From JABMMZ01 sp964438995 (GTDB taxonomy: Bacteria; Bacteroidota; Bacteroidia; NS11-12g; UBA955), in contig CAYTMQ010000005.1 in NCBI GenBank assembly GCA_964438995.1, positions 124,001 through 188,000 of the forward strand: a stretch of 64,000 nucleotides of DNA. The letters are read 5' to 3'. Each line of letters begins with the position of its first letter. Position 1 is the first letter of the stretch. The translations under genes and the position numbers were made by a program. A model generated the notes under the pieces. It was not told where the DNA came from. It saw nothing but the letters and a program-made list of their open reading frames with translations, and ran no database searches. Positions 16,220-25,318 of this stretch are shown here, in pieces.

Positions 16220-17494
16220 TTGAAAAAAACATCCACTTTCTCTCGCTATGATACATTTATCATTGTAGCACTTACGCTCATTCAATTTACAGTTATTTTA
16301 GACTTTGTAATTCTTTCTCCGTTAGGCGTTAAATTACTAGATGAATTGAGCATCACTACCGGTCAATTCGGGTTGGTTGTATCCGCTTATGCATTTAGCG
16401 CCTTTTTATCAGGTATATTATCGGCTGGCTTTGCAGATAGATTTGATAGAAAAAAATACCTGCTCTTTTTTTATGCTGGATTTATAGGCGGAACAGTGTT
16501 CTGTGCGATGGCACAAACATATGAAGCACTGCTAGCCGCAAGAATCATCACTGGTATCTTTGGTGGCGTCATTAGCTCTATTGGATTTGCCATAGTTACC
16601 GATTTGTTTAAAGTTGAAGTTAGAGGCCGTGTTATGGGCTTTTTGCAAATGGCTTTTGCAGCATCACAGGTGTTAGGTATTCCAATAGGACTGGCGTTGG
16701 CCAATAAGTTTGGATGGCATTCTAGCTTCTGGATGATAGTAGGATTTGGTATTCCACTTGGCATTCTGATGATGATATTTATGCGCCCTGTTAACGAACA
16801 TTTGAAAATCAAATCTGACAAAAATGCCTTCAACCATTTAATATCAACTGCAAAGAAAAGCGACCACCACATCAAAGCATATCTAGCAACTATATTGCTT
16901 GCCACGGGTGGCTTTATGTTGATGCCATTTGGTTCTGCATTTTCAACCCATAATTTGGGCATACCATTCGAAGATTTGAAATATATGTATGGTATAACCG
17001 GAGCATTTACCATCGTTATTGGCCCGTTAATTGGCAAAATGAGCGACAGCATGGGACGATTTAAAATCTTCTTTGCTGGCACCATCATCACGGCCATCAT
17101 TGTTTCTATTTATACCCGTTTAGGAGTTACACCATTATGGATTTGCATTGCATTAAATGTTATTATGTTTGTAGGTATTACGGCTAGAATTATTTCTAAT
17201 TCAGCTTTGATATCTGTGATTCCTCAACCTCAAGATAGAGGAGCGTTTATGAGCATCAATTCATCGTTTCAACAATTGGCTGGAGGTATCTCTTCGGCAA
17301 TTGCTGGACAAATCGTATTTCAGAGACCAGATGGATTCATTGAACATTACCCAGCATTGGGCATGGTGGTTTTATCCATAATGGTTGTAAGCACAATATT
17401 GGTTTGGAAACTGGATATTTTTATTAAAAATAGGCCTAAACCAGAACCTATGAAAACTTCTCCACTTCCTTCTGAAGCAGTTGTAAGCGAGTAG
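16220..17494 (+). CDS. MFS family exporter
   Basis: A 424-residue, 12-helix major facilitator protein. Motif A appears as GFADRFDRKKYLL after helix 2, and the signature of DHA1-type drug exporters (LDFVILSPLGVKLL in helix 1) is readable. It starts with TTG at 16220, 2 bases after the previous stop. It probably exports a hydrophobic drug or metabolite across the inner membrane under TetR control. The last 47 bases overlap the convergent MerR gene tail to tail, so sense and antisense transcripts could interfere. The substrate is unknown. Confidence 0.9.
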   Translation: MKKTSTFSRYDTFIIVALTLIQFTVILDFVILSPLGVKLLDELSITTGQFGLVVSAYAFSAFLSGILSAGFADRFDRKKYLLFFYAGFIGGTVFCAMAQTYEALLAARIITGIFGGVISSIGFAIVTDLFKVEVRGRVMGFLQMAFAASQVLGIPIGLALANKFGWHSSFWMIVGFGIPLGILMMIFMRPVNEHLKIKSDKNAFNHLISTAKKSDHHIKAYLATILLATGGFMLMPFGSAFSTHNLGIPFEDLKYMYGITGAFTIVIGPLIGKMSDSMGRFKIFFAGTIITAIIVSIYTRLGVTPLWICIALNVIMFVGITARIISNSALISVIPQPQDRGAFMSINSSFQQLAGGISSAIAGQIVFQRPDGFIEHYPALGMVVLSIMVVSTILVWKLDIFIKNRPKPEPMKTSPLPSEAVVSE

Positions 17495-17810
17495 AAATAT
17501 CTTTAATTTTTTCTTGTTTAGAATCTAAAATTTCAATTTGTTCGTTTAACAATTGAGCTCTTTTTGCATTTGGAATTCTGGCACCATACCACAATTTTAT
17601 TATTCTAGCAATTTGAGGCAATGTCATACCAATATCTTTACACTCTTCTATAAGTTCAATTTTTTCAATTGTATCTGCATCATAGTATGTATAAGTTGTT
17701 TTCCTAATTCCATTGTTTTTTTTCCCAGAAATTAGTCCAAGCTTCTCATAACTTTTCAATGCTTGTATTGGAACCTTTGTCTTTTTAGAAATCTGATATA
17801 ATAGGAACAT
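17448..17810 (-). CDS. MerR-like HTH transcriptional regulator
   Basis: A 120-residue protein with an N-terminal MerR-type winged helix (LLYQISKKTKVPIQALKSYEKLGLI, then TYTYYDADTIEKIELIEECKDIGMTLPQIARII) and a C-terminal coiled coil for dimerisation (LLNEQIEILDSKQEKIKDI). No metal-binding cysteine cluster is present, so it is not a simple metal sensor. It is convergent with the MFS gene, overlapping by 47 bases, and stands next to the heavy-metal efflux operon on the same strand. Its targets are unknown. Confidence 0.82.
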   Translation of the reverse strand: MFLLYQISKKTKVPIQALKSYEKLGLISGKKNNGIRKTTYTYYDADTIEKIELIEECKDIGMTLPQIARIIKLWYGARIPNAKRAQLLNEQIEILDSKQEKIKDISTRLQLLQKEVEKFS

Positions 17811-17884
17811 ATTTTATCGTTTTATTTATGCAATAATATTAAAAAATTAAAAACAGTAGAACTTAGGTTGTTGACTTAAGTTGT

Positions 17885-18865
17885 TTAAAAGTGTTTGGAA
17901 TTGGAAATAATATTGTCATAAGTCCATTCAATTTGCCCAGTAAATGGCGCTTTTCGCTTACTACAATTAGCAATGTTGCAAATGTTGCATTGTTTTTCAA
18001 TACAACCATCAACGTGCACAAAAAACTCTACTCTACTGTCAAAATGTTGATCAATGACTTCCGTTAAACTGTCCATAATGGCATGAGCTTCGTTAACTGT
18101 GATATAATATGGCACCGTTAAATGACAATCTATGTGGTAAAAACCAGCATAATTGATGACCCGCATATTGTGTACATCTATCCAATTGATTTTCCTTTCT
18201 TTATTCAACAATTCAATGATTTCTCTGATAATGGCTTGGTCAGATTCGTCCATTATTCCACCAATAGAGCGTCTAATGATCTTAAATCCTGATATGATAA
18301 TAATGATGGCAAATACCATAGCAGCAATACTATCTATCCATTTAAATCCAGTAATAACAATCAACACAACTCCCAATAGGATACCTACTGTAGAATATGT
18401 ATCCGTTTTAAGATGCTCCCCTCCAGATATCAACACAGGAGATTTTACTTTTTCACCTTGTTTGATGCATATATGACCAACAATATAATTGATGATGGCT
18501 GTAATAGCAATCAATAAAATACCATAGTCAAGTTGTTTAAGTTCGTGAGGATGAATTAAGTTATTGAGAGATTCATAGACGATGATCAAGCCAGCAATGC
18601 TGATTAAAATACCTTCAATTGCAGCCGACACAAACTCTATTTTACCATGCCCATAAGGATGGTCTTTGTCTTTTGGTTTTGATGATAAGACAATGCTGTA
18701 CAAACCTATCAAACTGGCTATTACATTCACTGTGCTTTCTAGTGCATCTGTAAGAATAGCTACTGAACCAGTGAGATACCAAGCCACTATCTTTACAGCA
18801 AACAGTGTAATTGCTACTACTACCAGCAGCCTTTGCATCCTTATGGTGTCTTTAATATTTGTCAA
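17885..18865 (-). CDS. Cation diffusion facilitator with Cys-rich C-terminus
   Basis: A 326-residue CDF transporter: six membrane helices, then the cytoplasmic cation-efflux domain. The site in helix 2 reads TDALESTVN, with Asn where many family members have Asp; helix 5 has the expected HxxxD (EHLKTDTYS). The end carries an added Cys cluster (CIEKQCNICNIANC), a possible metal-binding tail. CDF proteins exchange protons for Zn, Co, Cd, Fe or Mn. TTG 18865 is taken as the start, with ATG 18838 (MQRLLVVV) as the alternative. It is the last gene of the metal efflux operon, 23 bases after the adaptor gene. Metal specificity is undetermined. Confidence 0.88.
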   Translation of the reverse strand: MTNIKDTIRMQRLLVVVAITLFAVKIVAWYLTGSVAILTDALESTVNVIASLIGLYSIVLSSKPKDKDHPYGHGKIEFVSAAIEGILISIAGLIIVYESLNNLIHPHELKQLDYGILLIAITAIINYIVGHICIKQGEKVKSPVLISGGEHLKTDTYSTVGILLGVVLIVITGFKWIDSIAAMVFAIIIIISGFKIIRRSIGGIMDESDQAIIREIIELLNKERKINWIDVHNMRVINYAGFYHIDCHLTVPYYITVNEAHAIMDSLTEVIDQHFDSRVEFFVHVDGCIEKQCNICNIANCSKRKAPFTGQIEWTYDNIISNSKHF

Positions 18866-18888
18866 CAGTCAAATGTACTTATATTCGT

Positions 18889-20028
18889 TTATTCTTCTTC
18901 AGTATTTTTTAGTTTCATTAACAGAGCGTATGCTCCTTCAACAACAACCAATTGGTTTTTTAAATTTTCAAAATTGATGACTTCTGCCATTCCATTTTCA
19001 ATTTGACCAACAGTAATTTCAGTCATTTTGTATTCCAAATCCTTCGTTTTTACAAAACAATACGACTTTCCAGCGAATCCTACTATAGCAGCTTCTGGCA
19101 CTACCTTAGTTGGTGCAGCATCAGATTCTATGATGGCATTCATATACATGCCTGGGATCAAACTTCTATCATACTTTTCGAAATGGCAGTGCACTTCGAT
19201 GTGCCTATCAGCTGAAACATCCTGTCCTATTAAAATGATTTCACATGGATAAATTTTATTGGGTTCTGAATTGTTAAAGGCATTCACTTTTTGTCCTATT
19301 GATAAGAATTTGATGTCTTTTTCAAAAACCGTCATATTCAAATGAATGTCTTCTGGATTTACCAATTCAAATAAAATCTCAGATGCTTGAATGTATTTGC
19401 CAATATTGACTTTCACTTGAGACACATATCCTGTAATGGGAGAAACAATCTGGATGCTTCCACTAATAGAGTTCTCATTCAATTTATATGGATTTATGCC
19501 GATCAATTTTAATTTCTCGGCCAATGCCAAATATTTGGTTTTTAATGTAAAATGATTGGCTTTGGCTTGCTCATACACCTTGTCACTAGCAGCTTTCGAC
19601 TCAGATAGCTCTTTTTGTCTTAAATAGTCTTTTTCTGCAAATTCTAACTCGTATTTCGTTGTTAGAAAATCTTGTTGTAATTGCACATATTGTTGATCTT
19701 CCATAATGGCAATCACTTCACCTTTGTTTAAATGCATACCAGGTAACAGTTTGGTACTTCTCAAGAAACCACCCATTGGTGCACTAACAGAAACCATATT
19801 TTGAGGTGGTACATCTATTTTACCAGTAACTTTTATAGTGGTTGCCATTACTTGGGTCTTAAGAGTATCTGTTGCAATACCTGCATTCTTTTCTTGTTCT
19901 TGGGTCAAACTAACTGTCGTTGGTATAGTTTCAGATGCTTCCTTCTTGTCTTCCTTAGAAGCATTTTTACATGCACTCAAAAGTGCGATTGATATAATGA
20001 TATATGTTGTTAATTGTAATTGTTTCAT
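18889..20028 (-). CDS. CzcB/CusB-type periplasmic adaptor of metal RND efflux pump
   Basis: A 379-residue membrane-fusion protein. The lipobox LLSAC ends a short signal, so it is a lipoprotein. A barrel-sandwich (lipoyl-like) domain surrounds a coiled-coil hairpin, with PMGGFLRSTKLLPGMHLNKG and the later IVSPITGYVSQVKVNIGKY halves; a beta-barrel and C-terminal domain follow. It bridges the inner-membrane RND pump to the outer-membrane channel. It starts 9 bases after the CzcA-TolC stop and is clearly in the same operon. CzcB and CusB cannot be told apart from sequence alone. Confidence 0.9.
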   Translation of the reverse strand: MKQLQLTTYIIISIALLSACKNASKEDKKEASETIPTTVSLTQEQEKNAGIATDTLKTQVMATTIKVTGKIDVPPQNMVSVSAPMGGFLRSTKLLPGMHLNKGEVIAIMEDQQYVQLQQDFLTTKYELEFAEKDYLRQKELSESKAASDKVYEQAKANHFTLKTKYLALAEKLKLIGINPYKLNENSISGSIQIVSPITGYVSQVKVNIGKYIQASEILFELVNPEDIHLNMTVFEKDIKFLSIGQKVNAFNNSEPNKIYPCEIILIGQDVSADRHIEVHCHFEKYDRSLIPGMYMNAIIESDAAPTKVVPEAAIVGFAGKSYCFVKTKDLEYKMTEITVGQIENGMAEVINFENLKNQLVVVEGAYALLMKLKNTEEE

Positions 20029-20037
20029 AATTGATTC

Positions 20038-23000
20038 TTATTTACCCATCAAATATTGCATTTGAATGATGTTAAAATTATAGGTGTTGACAGCGTCTAA
20101 ATAATCGCTTTCTATAGAAATGTACTGACTGATGACCATAACCCAATCTAGATAATCTATTGCGCCTTCTGCAAACTGTTTATCAGCAGCCTCTTTCATT
20201 GTTCTGGCATTTTGAATTCCTCCGAATTCATAATATTTCAAAACCTGAACATCAAATGAATGTTGATTGAGTGTTGTTCTCCATTGGTTGCTGATTTGCA
20301 AATAACTATTGTCATAATTGGTTTTTGTCAACTCAGTTTCAATTTTTGCAGATTGAATGATGTGCCTTTGAGCGCCAGAAAAAATAGGGATTCCTACACC
20401 AAACTGTATAGATTGAAAGCGTGTATTGCCAGAATAAAAAACATTATCTGCTCCTGTGCCTCGCATGCTCATATTGGCATATCCAATACTTATATCTGGC
20501 AATAGTTTCGACTGTTCTAATTGCAATTTCTTTAAACTGCTTTGATGCTCTTGCCACATTTGTATAACAAAAGGATGTGCTTGTAAATACGTCGAATCCA
20601 TTGCTGGCATTTCTGCTTTCAGACTATCTGCATACGGCACCAAAGCTTGATGAGAGTTGATTAGATACTGCAAATTCAGTTTGTACATTTGCATATCATT
20701 TTCAAGCTGACCCAGCTGAAGTTTGATTCTATTGCGCTGATTTTCGGCTCCTGTTTTTTCAAGAACGTTGATGTCTCCCAACTTGTATTTCAACTGTGAT
20801 TTCACCAAAAACTCAGACAAAAATGAATCATTTTTCTTCAATAATTTTTCTTTTTCATCAAGATACAACATTTGATAAAAACACTGTCTAACCTGTTTCT
20901 TCAACTCAAGCTCGCTCAAGTGTAATTTAGAACCTGTAGTCATCAATTGCTGATTCAACAGCGCTTTATTTCTTTTGTAAACTGTAGGGAAATTGAAGGA
21001 TTGAGAAACGCCAAAACGGTTATCAATATAAAAGCTATTGATTTGACCGAACTCCGTATACACATTAGTCATCGGAATATTGACACCAGATGCACTCAGT
21101 TTTTTCTGATACTCCAAACGCAATTGCTCACTTCTAAACCCTAAGTTATTTTTAAGTGATGAATCAATAGCAGCTTGTAGCTGTATGGTTTGAGCATGTC
21201 CGTTGTTTACCGAACACAACATAATGACCGTAATCGCCACAGCAATTCCCGATTTTTTAACATTGAATTTGAATGTGAGGTATAGCACTGGCAACACAAA
21301 CAAGGTTAAAAAAGTAGCCAGAAGCAAACCGCCAATTACTACGGTAGCAAGTGGGCGTTGCACTTCGGCTCCAGCGCCATGACTTAAAGCCATAGGCAAG
21401 AAACCTAAAGAAGCTACAAGGGCAGTCATCAATACTGGCCTCAACCTCGAAACTGTCCCTTTAATGACGATATCTATTGGATTTTCCATATGTTCACTTA
21501 GTCTATTAAATTCTGCTATCAATACAATGCCATTCAACACTGCAACACCAAACAGTGCTATAAAACCAACCCCAGCACTGATACTAAATGGCAATCCTCT
21601 TAGCGCTAGTGCAAATACTCCTCCTATCGCAGATAATGGAATGGCCGTAAAAATTAGCGATGCCTGTTTTAAAGATTTAAAAGCAAAATACAGCATCAGA
21701 AAAATCAACAATAAAGCTACAGGCACTGCTATACCCAATCGTTTTTTAGCAGCATTCAGATTTTCGAATGCTCCACCGTAGGTGATGTAATACCCTGCAG
21801 GAAATTTAATTGTTTTATCCACTTTAGTTTTAAGTTCCTCTACTATTGATGCCATATCTCTACCTCTCACATTGAATCCAACAATGATTCTGCGTTTTGC
21901 ATCTTCTCTCTGGATTTGATTTGGACCTAATTTCTGTTCAACATTGGCTAACAAGTATAATGGAACGATGTTGCCATTGGCTGCTGGAATTAGTAAATTC
22001 CTAACATCTTCAATGTTTCTCTTGCCTTCATCATCCAATCTCAACATCAAATCAAATCTGCGTTCTCCTTCAAACACCAATCCGGCACTCTGACCAGCAA
22101 AGGCTGTATTGACAACTCGGTTGACTTCATCAATGGTTAGTCCATACTGCGCTATCATCGCTCGATTGTACTCAACGACAATTTGCGAAATGCCTGCTAC
22201 TGGCTCTACATAAATGTCTTCAGCACCTTCAACTTCAGACGATAGTTTTCCAATCAATTCAGCATACTTTGTTAGAGTATCCAGATTCTCTCCAAATATT
22301 TTACAAACCACATCTTGCTTTGCTCCAGTCATCAATTCATTGAAACGCATCTGAACTGGATATTGAAATCCAAAACTTACCCCTGGAATACTTTCCAATT
22401 CTTTGCTCATTTTTTCAGACAGCTCATTAAATGTTTTAGCACTTGTCCATTCATTCTTATCTTTAAGAATAATCATTAAATCTTGAGCATCTATTGGCAT
22501 TGGGTCAGTAGGCACTTCCCCACTTCCAATCTTAGAAACTATCTTTTCAATTTCGGGAAATTTCTTTAGTAGAATTGTTGCTGCATCTTGTGATGCTTTA
22601 ATGCTTACATTTAAATTACTTCCTGGCAATACTCTCGTCTCTAATGCGAAATCACCTTCTTCAAGTGCCGGAATAAATTCACCGCCAAGTTGTGTTAATA
22701 CCACAATGGCTCCTGCAAACAATGACAAGGTGGTTGCAATGATGATGGTTTTGAATTGAATGGCTTTATGAATCCATTTCAAAAAGACAGATTCAATCTT
22801 TGACATCATTCTATCAGAAAAATTCTTTTTGTGCTGGGTTCTTTTACTTAAGAATGCACTACTCATCATCGGTATATAGGTTAACGATAAGACGAAAGCA
22901 CCTAATAATGCAAATGCTACGGTTTGAGCCATTGGTTTAAACATCTTACCTTCTATACCTTGTAAACTAAAAATTGGTAGGTATACGATTAAAATGATTA

Positions 23001-24368
23001 TTTGACCGAATACCGCACTGTTCATCATTCTAGATGAAGATTTAGTCACTTCTTCATCCATTTCAGAAGAGGATAAATGTGTTACCTTAGAATAGCTTGA
23101 ATTGTGACTTAAAGCATGCATCACAGCTTCAACTATGATAACGGCTCCATCTACAATTAGTCCAAAATCTAAAGCTCCTAAACTCATCAAATTACCACTA
23201 ACCCCAAATGTGTTCATCAAAATGATGGCAAACAACATGGCTAATGGTATCACAGATGCTACAATTAAACCAGCTCTAAAATTGCCAAGAAACAATACCA
23301 AAATAAAGATGACAATCAACGCTCCTTCTAACAAGTTTTTTTCTACTGTCCCTATAGCATTGTTTACCATTTTTGTTCGGTCTAAAAATGGTTCTATTGT
23401 TACACCTTCGGGCAGAGTCTTTTCAATTTGAGCTACCCTTTCTTTGACATTTTTGATGATGTCGTTGCTATTTCCGCCCTTTAACATCATAACAACAGCG
23501 CCGGCAACTTCACCTTGATTGTTGTATGTCATTGCTCCATAACGTACCGCCGAACCAATTTTAACTTCCGCTAAGTCTCTAACAAAAATTGGACTGCCAT
23601 TGTCTAGCATTTTAACTTTTATGGATTCTATATCCTGAATAGATGTTACCAGTCCTTCACTTCTGATATATAAAACACTAGGACCTTTTTCGATATATGC
23701 ACCACCAGTGTTAGAATTGTTTTGATTGACCGCATCAAACAGTTCGTTGATGGTGATATTAAGTTCTTTTAGTTTTTCAGTCTTGATGGCAATTTCGTAT
23801 TGTTTAAGTTTACCTCCAAAACTGCTAACATCTGCCACACCCTTAACGCCTAAAATTGACGTCTTACAATCCAGTCTTGAATGGTTCTTAAATCAGTTAT
23901 TGAGAACTTATTTTCGAAACCTGGTTTGGGTTTCACAACATACTGATAAATTTCCCCTAAACCGGTGGTGACAGGTCCCATTTCTGGAGTTGCTATACCT
24001 TGTGGTATTTCACTTTGAACTTTTTGCAATCTTTCAGCGACTTGTTGACGTGCCCAATAGACATCAATATCATCATCGAAAACAATTGTTACTAGAGACA
24101 ATCCAAAACGTGAAAAACTTCTTATTTCGTGAATGCCAGGAATATTGTTGTTGGCTTGTTCGATTGGAAAAGTCACCAATCTTTCAATATCAGTTGCACC
24201 AAGAGAAGGGGCCACTGTTATAACTTGTACCTGATTGTTGGTGATATCAGGTACTGCATCAATAGGCAATTTTGTTACTTGATAGGCGCCATAAATGATC
24301 AATCCTAACGTAAACAGCCCTATTATCAGTTTGTTCTTTATTGAGAATTTAATAATAGCATTTAACAT
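20038..24368 (-). pseudogene. CzcA-type RND metal pump fused to a TolC-like domain, interrupted by one frameshift
   Basis: The 5' part (24368-23850) encodes residues 1-172 of a CzcA pump and stops at TAG right after IQDWIVRRQF; the rest (from about 23852 to 20038) continues in another frame with LGVKGVADVSSFGGKLKQYE. One extra base in the T4 run (plus-strand A4 at 23852-23855) would restore a 1443-residue protein. The CzcA proton-relay motif DFGLIVDGAVIIVEA is intact. RND ends around base 21250; then a signal-peptide-like segment (AVAITVIMLCSVNNGHAQ) leads into a TolC-type outer-membrane efflux domain of about 390 residues. CzcA-TolC fusions are known in Bacteroidota. All the rest of the reading frame is conserved, so a sequencing error or very recent mutation is most likely. 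Confidence 0.85.
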
Positions 24369-24382
24369 ATTGAATCATTTAT

Positions 24383-24793
24383 TTATTGATTAAAAACGAC
24401 TGTTTTAGTGTTGTTCTGCGCACTTAAACTGATTTCTTTATACACCAATTTTAAAAACAAATTGAAACATATCAATACTACAAGTAAAGCACTTGAGTTC
24501 ATAAAGCTGGTTAATCTGTTTTTATTGGGAATTAAAAAAGTTAAAAATGTAAGCACTATACCACACATCAGAAACAATGTTGCCGAGTTCAAGGTTGAGT
24601 TATGATGGATGCTTGTTTGATTGTCAAAGTGCATTGGCAATATGTAAATAAACACTAAAAAAAGTGCAACAAAGGCAATTAATTGGTATAAAACGGCTTT
24701 TTTAAGCAAACCGTAACACATAGATGCTAAACCAAACGTAACACCTATTACCGGTATCATTTCCGGCATTGAAAGAATATCTTCTATCAGCAT
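24383..24793 (-). CDS. Small inner-membrane protein of unknown function in the metal efflux operon
   Basis: About 136 residues with four predicted membrane helices (MIPVIGVTFGLASMCYGLL, LIAFVALFLVFIYILPMHF, ATLFLMCGIVLTFLTFLI, ALLVVLICFNLFLKL). I do not recognise a family. ATG 24793 is used; a longer start at ATG 24844 adds a polar N-terminus. It ends 14 bases before czcA, so it is co-transcribed with the pump. A short histidine-containing loop (MHFDNQTSIHHNS) between helices 2 and 3 would face the periplasm or cytoplasm and could bind metal; that is speculation. Confidence 0.6.
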   Translation of the reverse strand: MLIEDILSMPEMIPVIGVTFGLASMCYGLLKKAVLYQLIAFVALFLVFIYILPMHFDNQTSIHHNSTLNSATLFLMCGIVLTFLTFLIPNKNRLTSFMNSSALLVVLICFNLFLKLVYKEISLSAQNNTKTVVFNQ

Positions 24794-24865
24794 TGATTTT
24801 TTTATAATAAATTGTAGTCTTGACAATTGAGTCTGCAAGACCATCAGACCTAAACAATGTTTGGT

Positions 24866-25216
24866 TTAGGCTTGAGGAGGCTGCCAAATAGAGGCAACTC
24901 TTTCAGAATTATAAAAATCAGGAATGATCTCAAATTTTTCGTCTTCAATTTGAGCGTATACAAGTGCTAAATTGGCATGATGTGTATCCAATACCAATAT
25001 TTGGTTGATGCTTTGGCACTCGTGGGATTTAAAAGGCAAATTTTGGTGTTTAGAATCAGAATGGTCGACATCCGATTGGTAATGTTCTTTAATGAAACTG
25101 ACAAAGGACAATTGCGTGTCGAGTTGTCTGTGTTCAATATAATGAGAAAACAAAGCTGGTAACTTAACCAATTGGTCAAACTCAGAACTGTTTAACAACA
25201 GGATGGTCAACAACAA
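24866..25216 (-). CDS. Small exported protein of unknown function heading the metal efflux operon
   Basis: About 116 residues from the TTG at 25216. In-frame codons run on to CTG 25237 after a stop, which would add KKLVSIL and make a better signal peptide; a TAAATTTG promoter box lies at 25243-25250, so a near-leaderless CTG start is possible. No ATG is available. The mature part has several histidines and one cysteine (DVDHSDSKHQNLPF, then KSHECQS). I do not recognise it. Small hypothetical proteins often head CusA/CzcA operons in Bacteroidota. An imperfect hairpin (24849-24870) overlaps its stop codon. Confidence 0.55.
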   Translation of the reverse strand: MLLTILLLNSSEFDQLVKLPALFSHYIEHRQLDTQLSFVSFIKEHYQSDVDHSDSKHQNLPFKSHECQSINQILVLDTHHANLALVYAQIEDEKFEIIPDFYNSERVASIWQPPQA

Positions 25217-25242
25217 TATAGATACTAACTTTTTCAGCTATA

Positions 25243-25250
25243 CAAATTTA
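25243..25250 (-). promoter_or_regulatory. -7 promoter box of the metal efflux operon
   Basis: On the minus strand TAAATTTG (TAnnTTTG) lies just ahead of the first gene of the operon, with only 5 bases to a possible CTG start and 26 to the TTG. Confidence 0.5.
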
Positions 25251-25264
25251 GGTGTATCAAAAGA

Positions 25265-25297
25265 AAAAAGCAAACCCAATAGATGAGTTTGCTTTTT
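25265..25297 (-). terminator. Terminator after actF
   Basis: AAAAAGCAAAC (25265-25275) pairs with GTTTGCTTTTT (25287-25297), with an 11-base loop and an A-run on the plus strand giving a T-run on the minus strand. It ends the alternative complex III operon 22 bases after the actF stop and separates it from the metal operon. Confidence 0.88.
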
Positions 25298-25318
25298 CAA
25301 ATATGTTTTAGGAATTGG

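Noticed and set aside
23840..23870. Programmed ribosomal frameshift in czcA
   Set aside because: The zero-frame codons before the stop are CAA TTT TAG; re-pairing in the -1 frame would need a CAA tRNA to slip on to TCA, which is not a canonical X XXY YYZ heptamer. A missing base in a T-run is simpler.
24849..24870. Terminator between the two small genes of the metal operon
   Set aside because: The CCTAAAC/GTTTAGG stem has no T-run after it on either strand; it is at most an mRNA processing or stability element.
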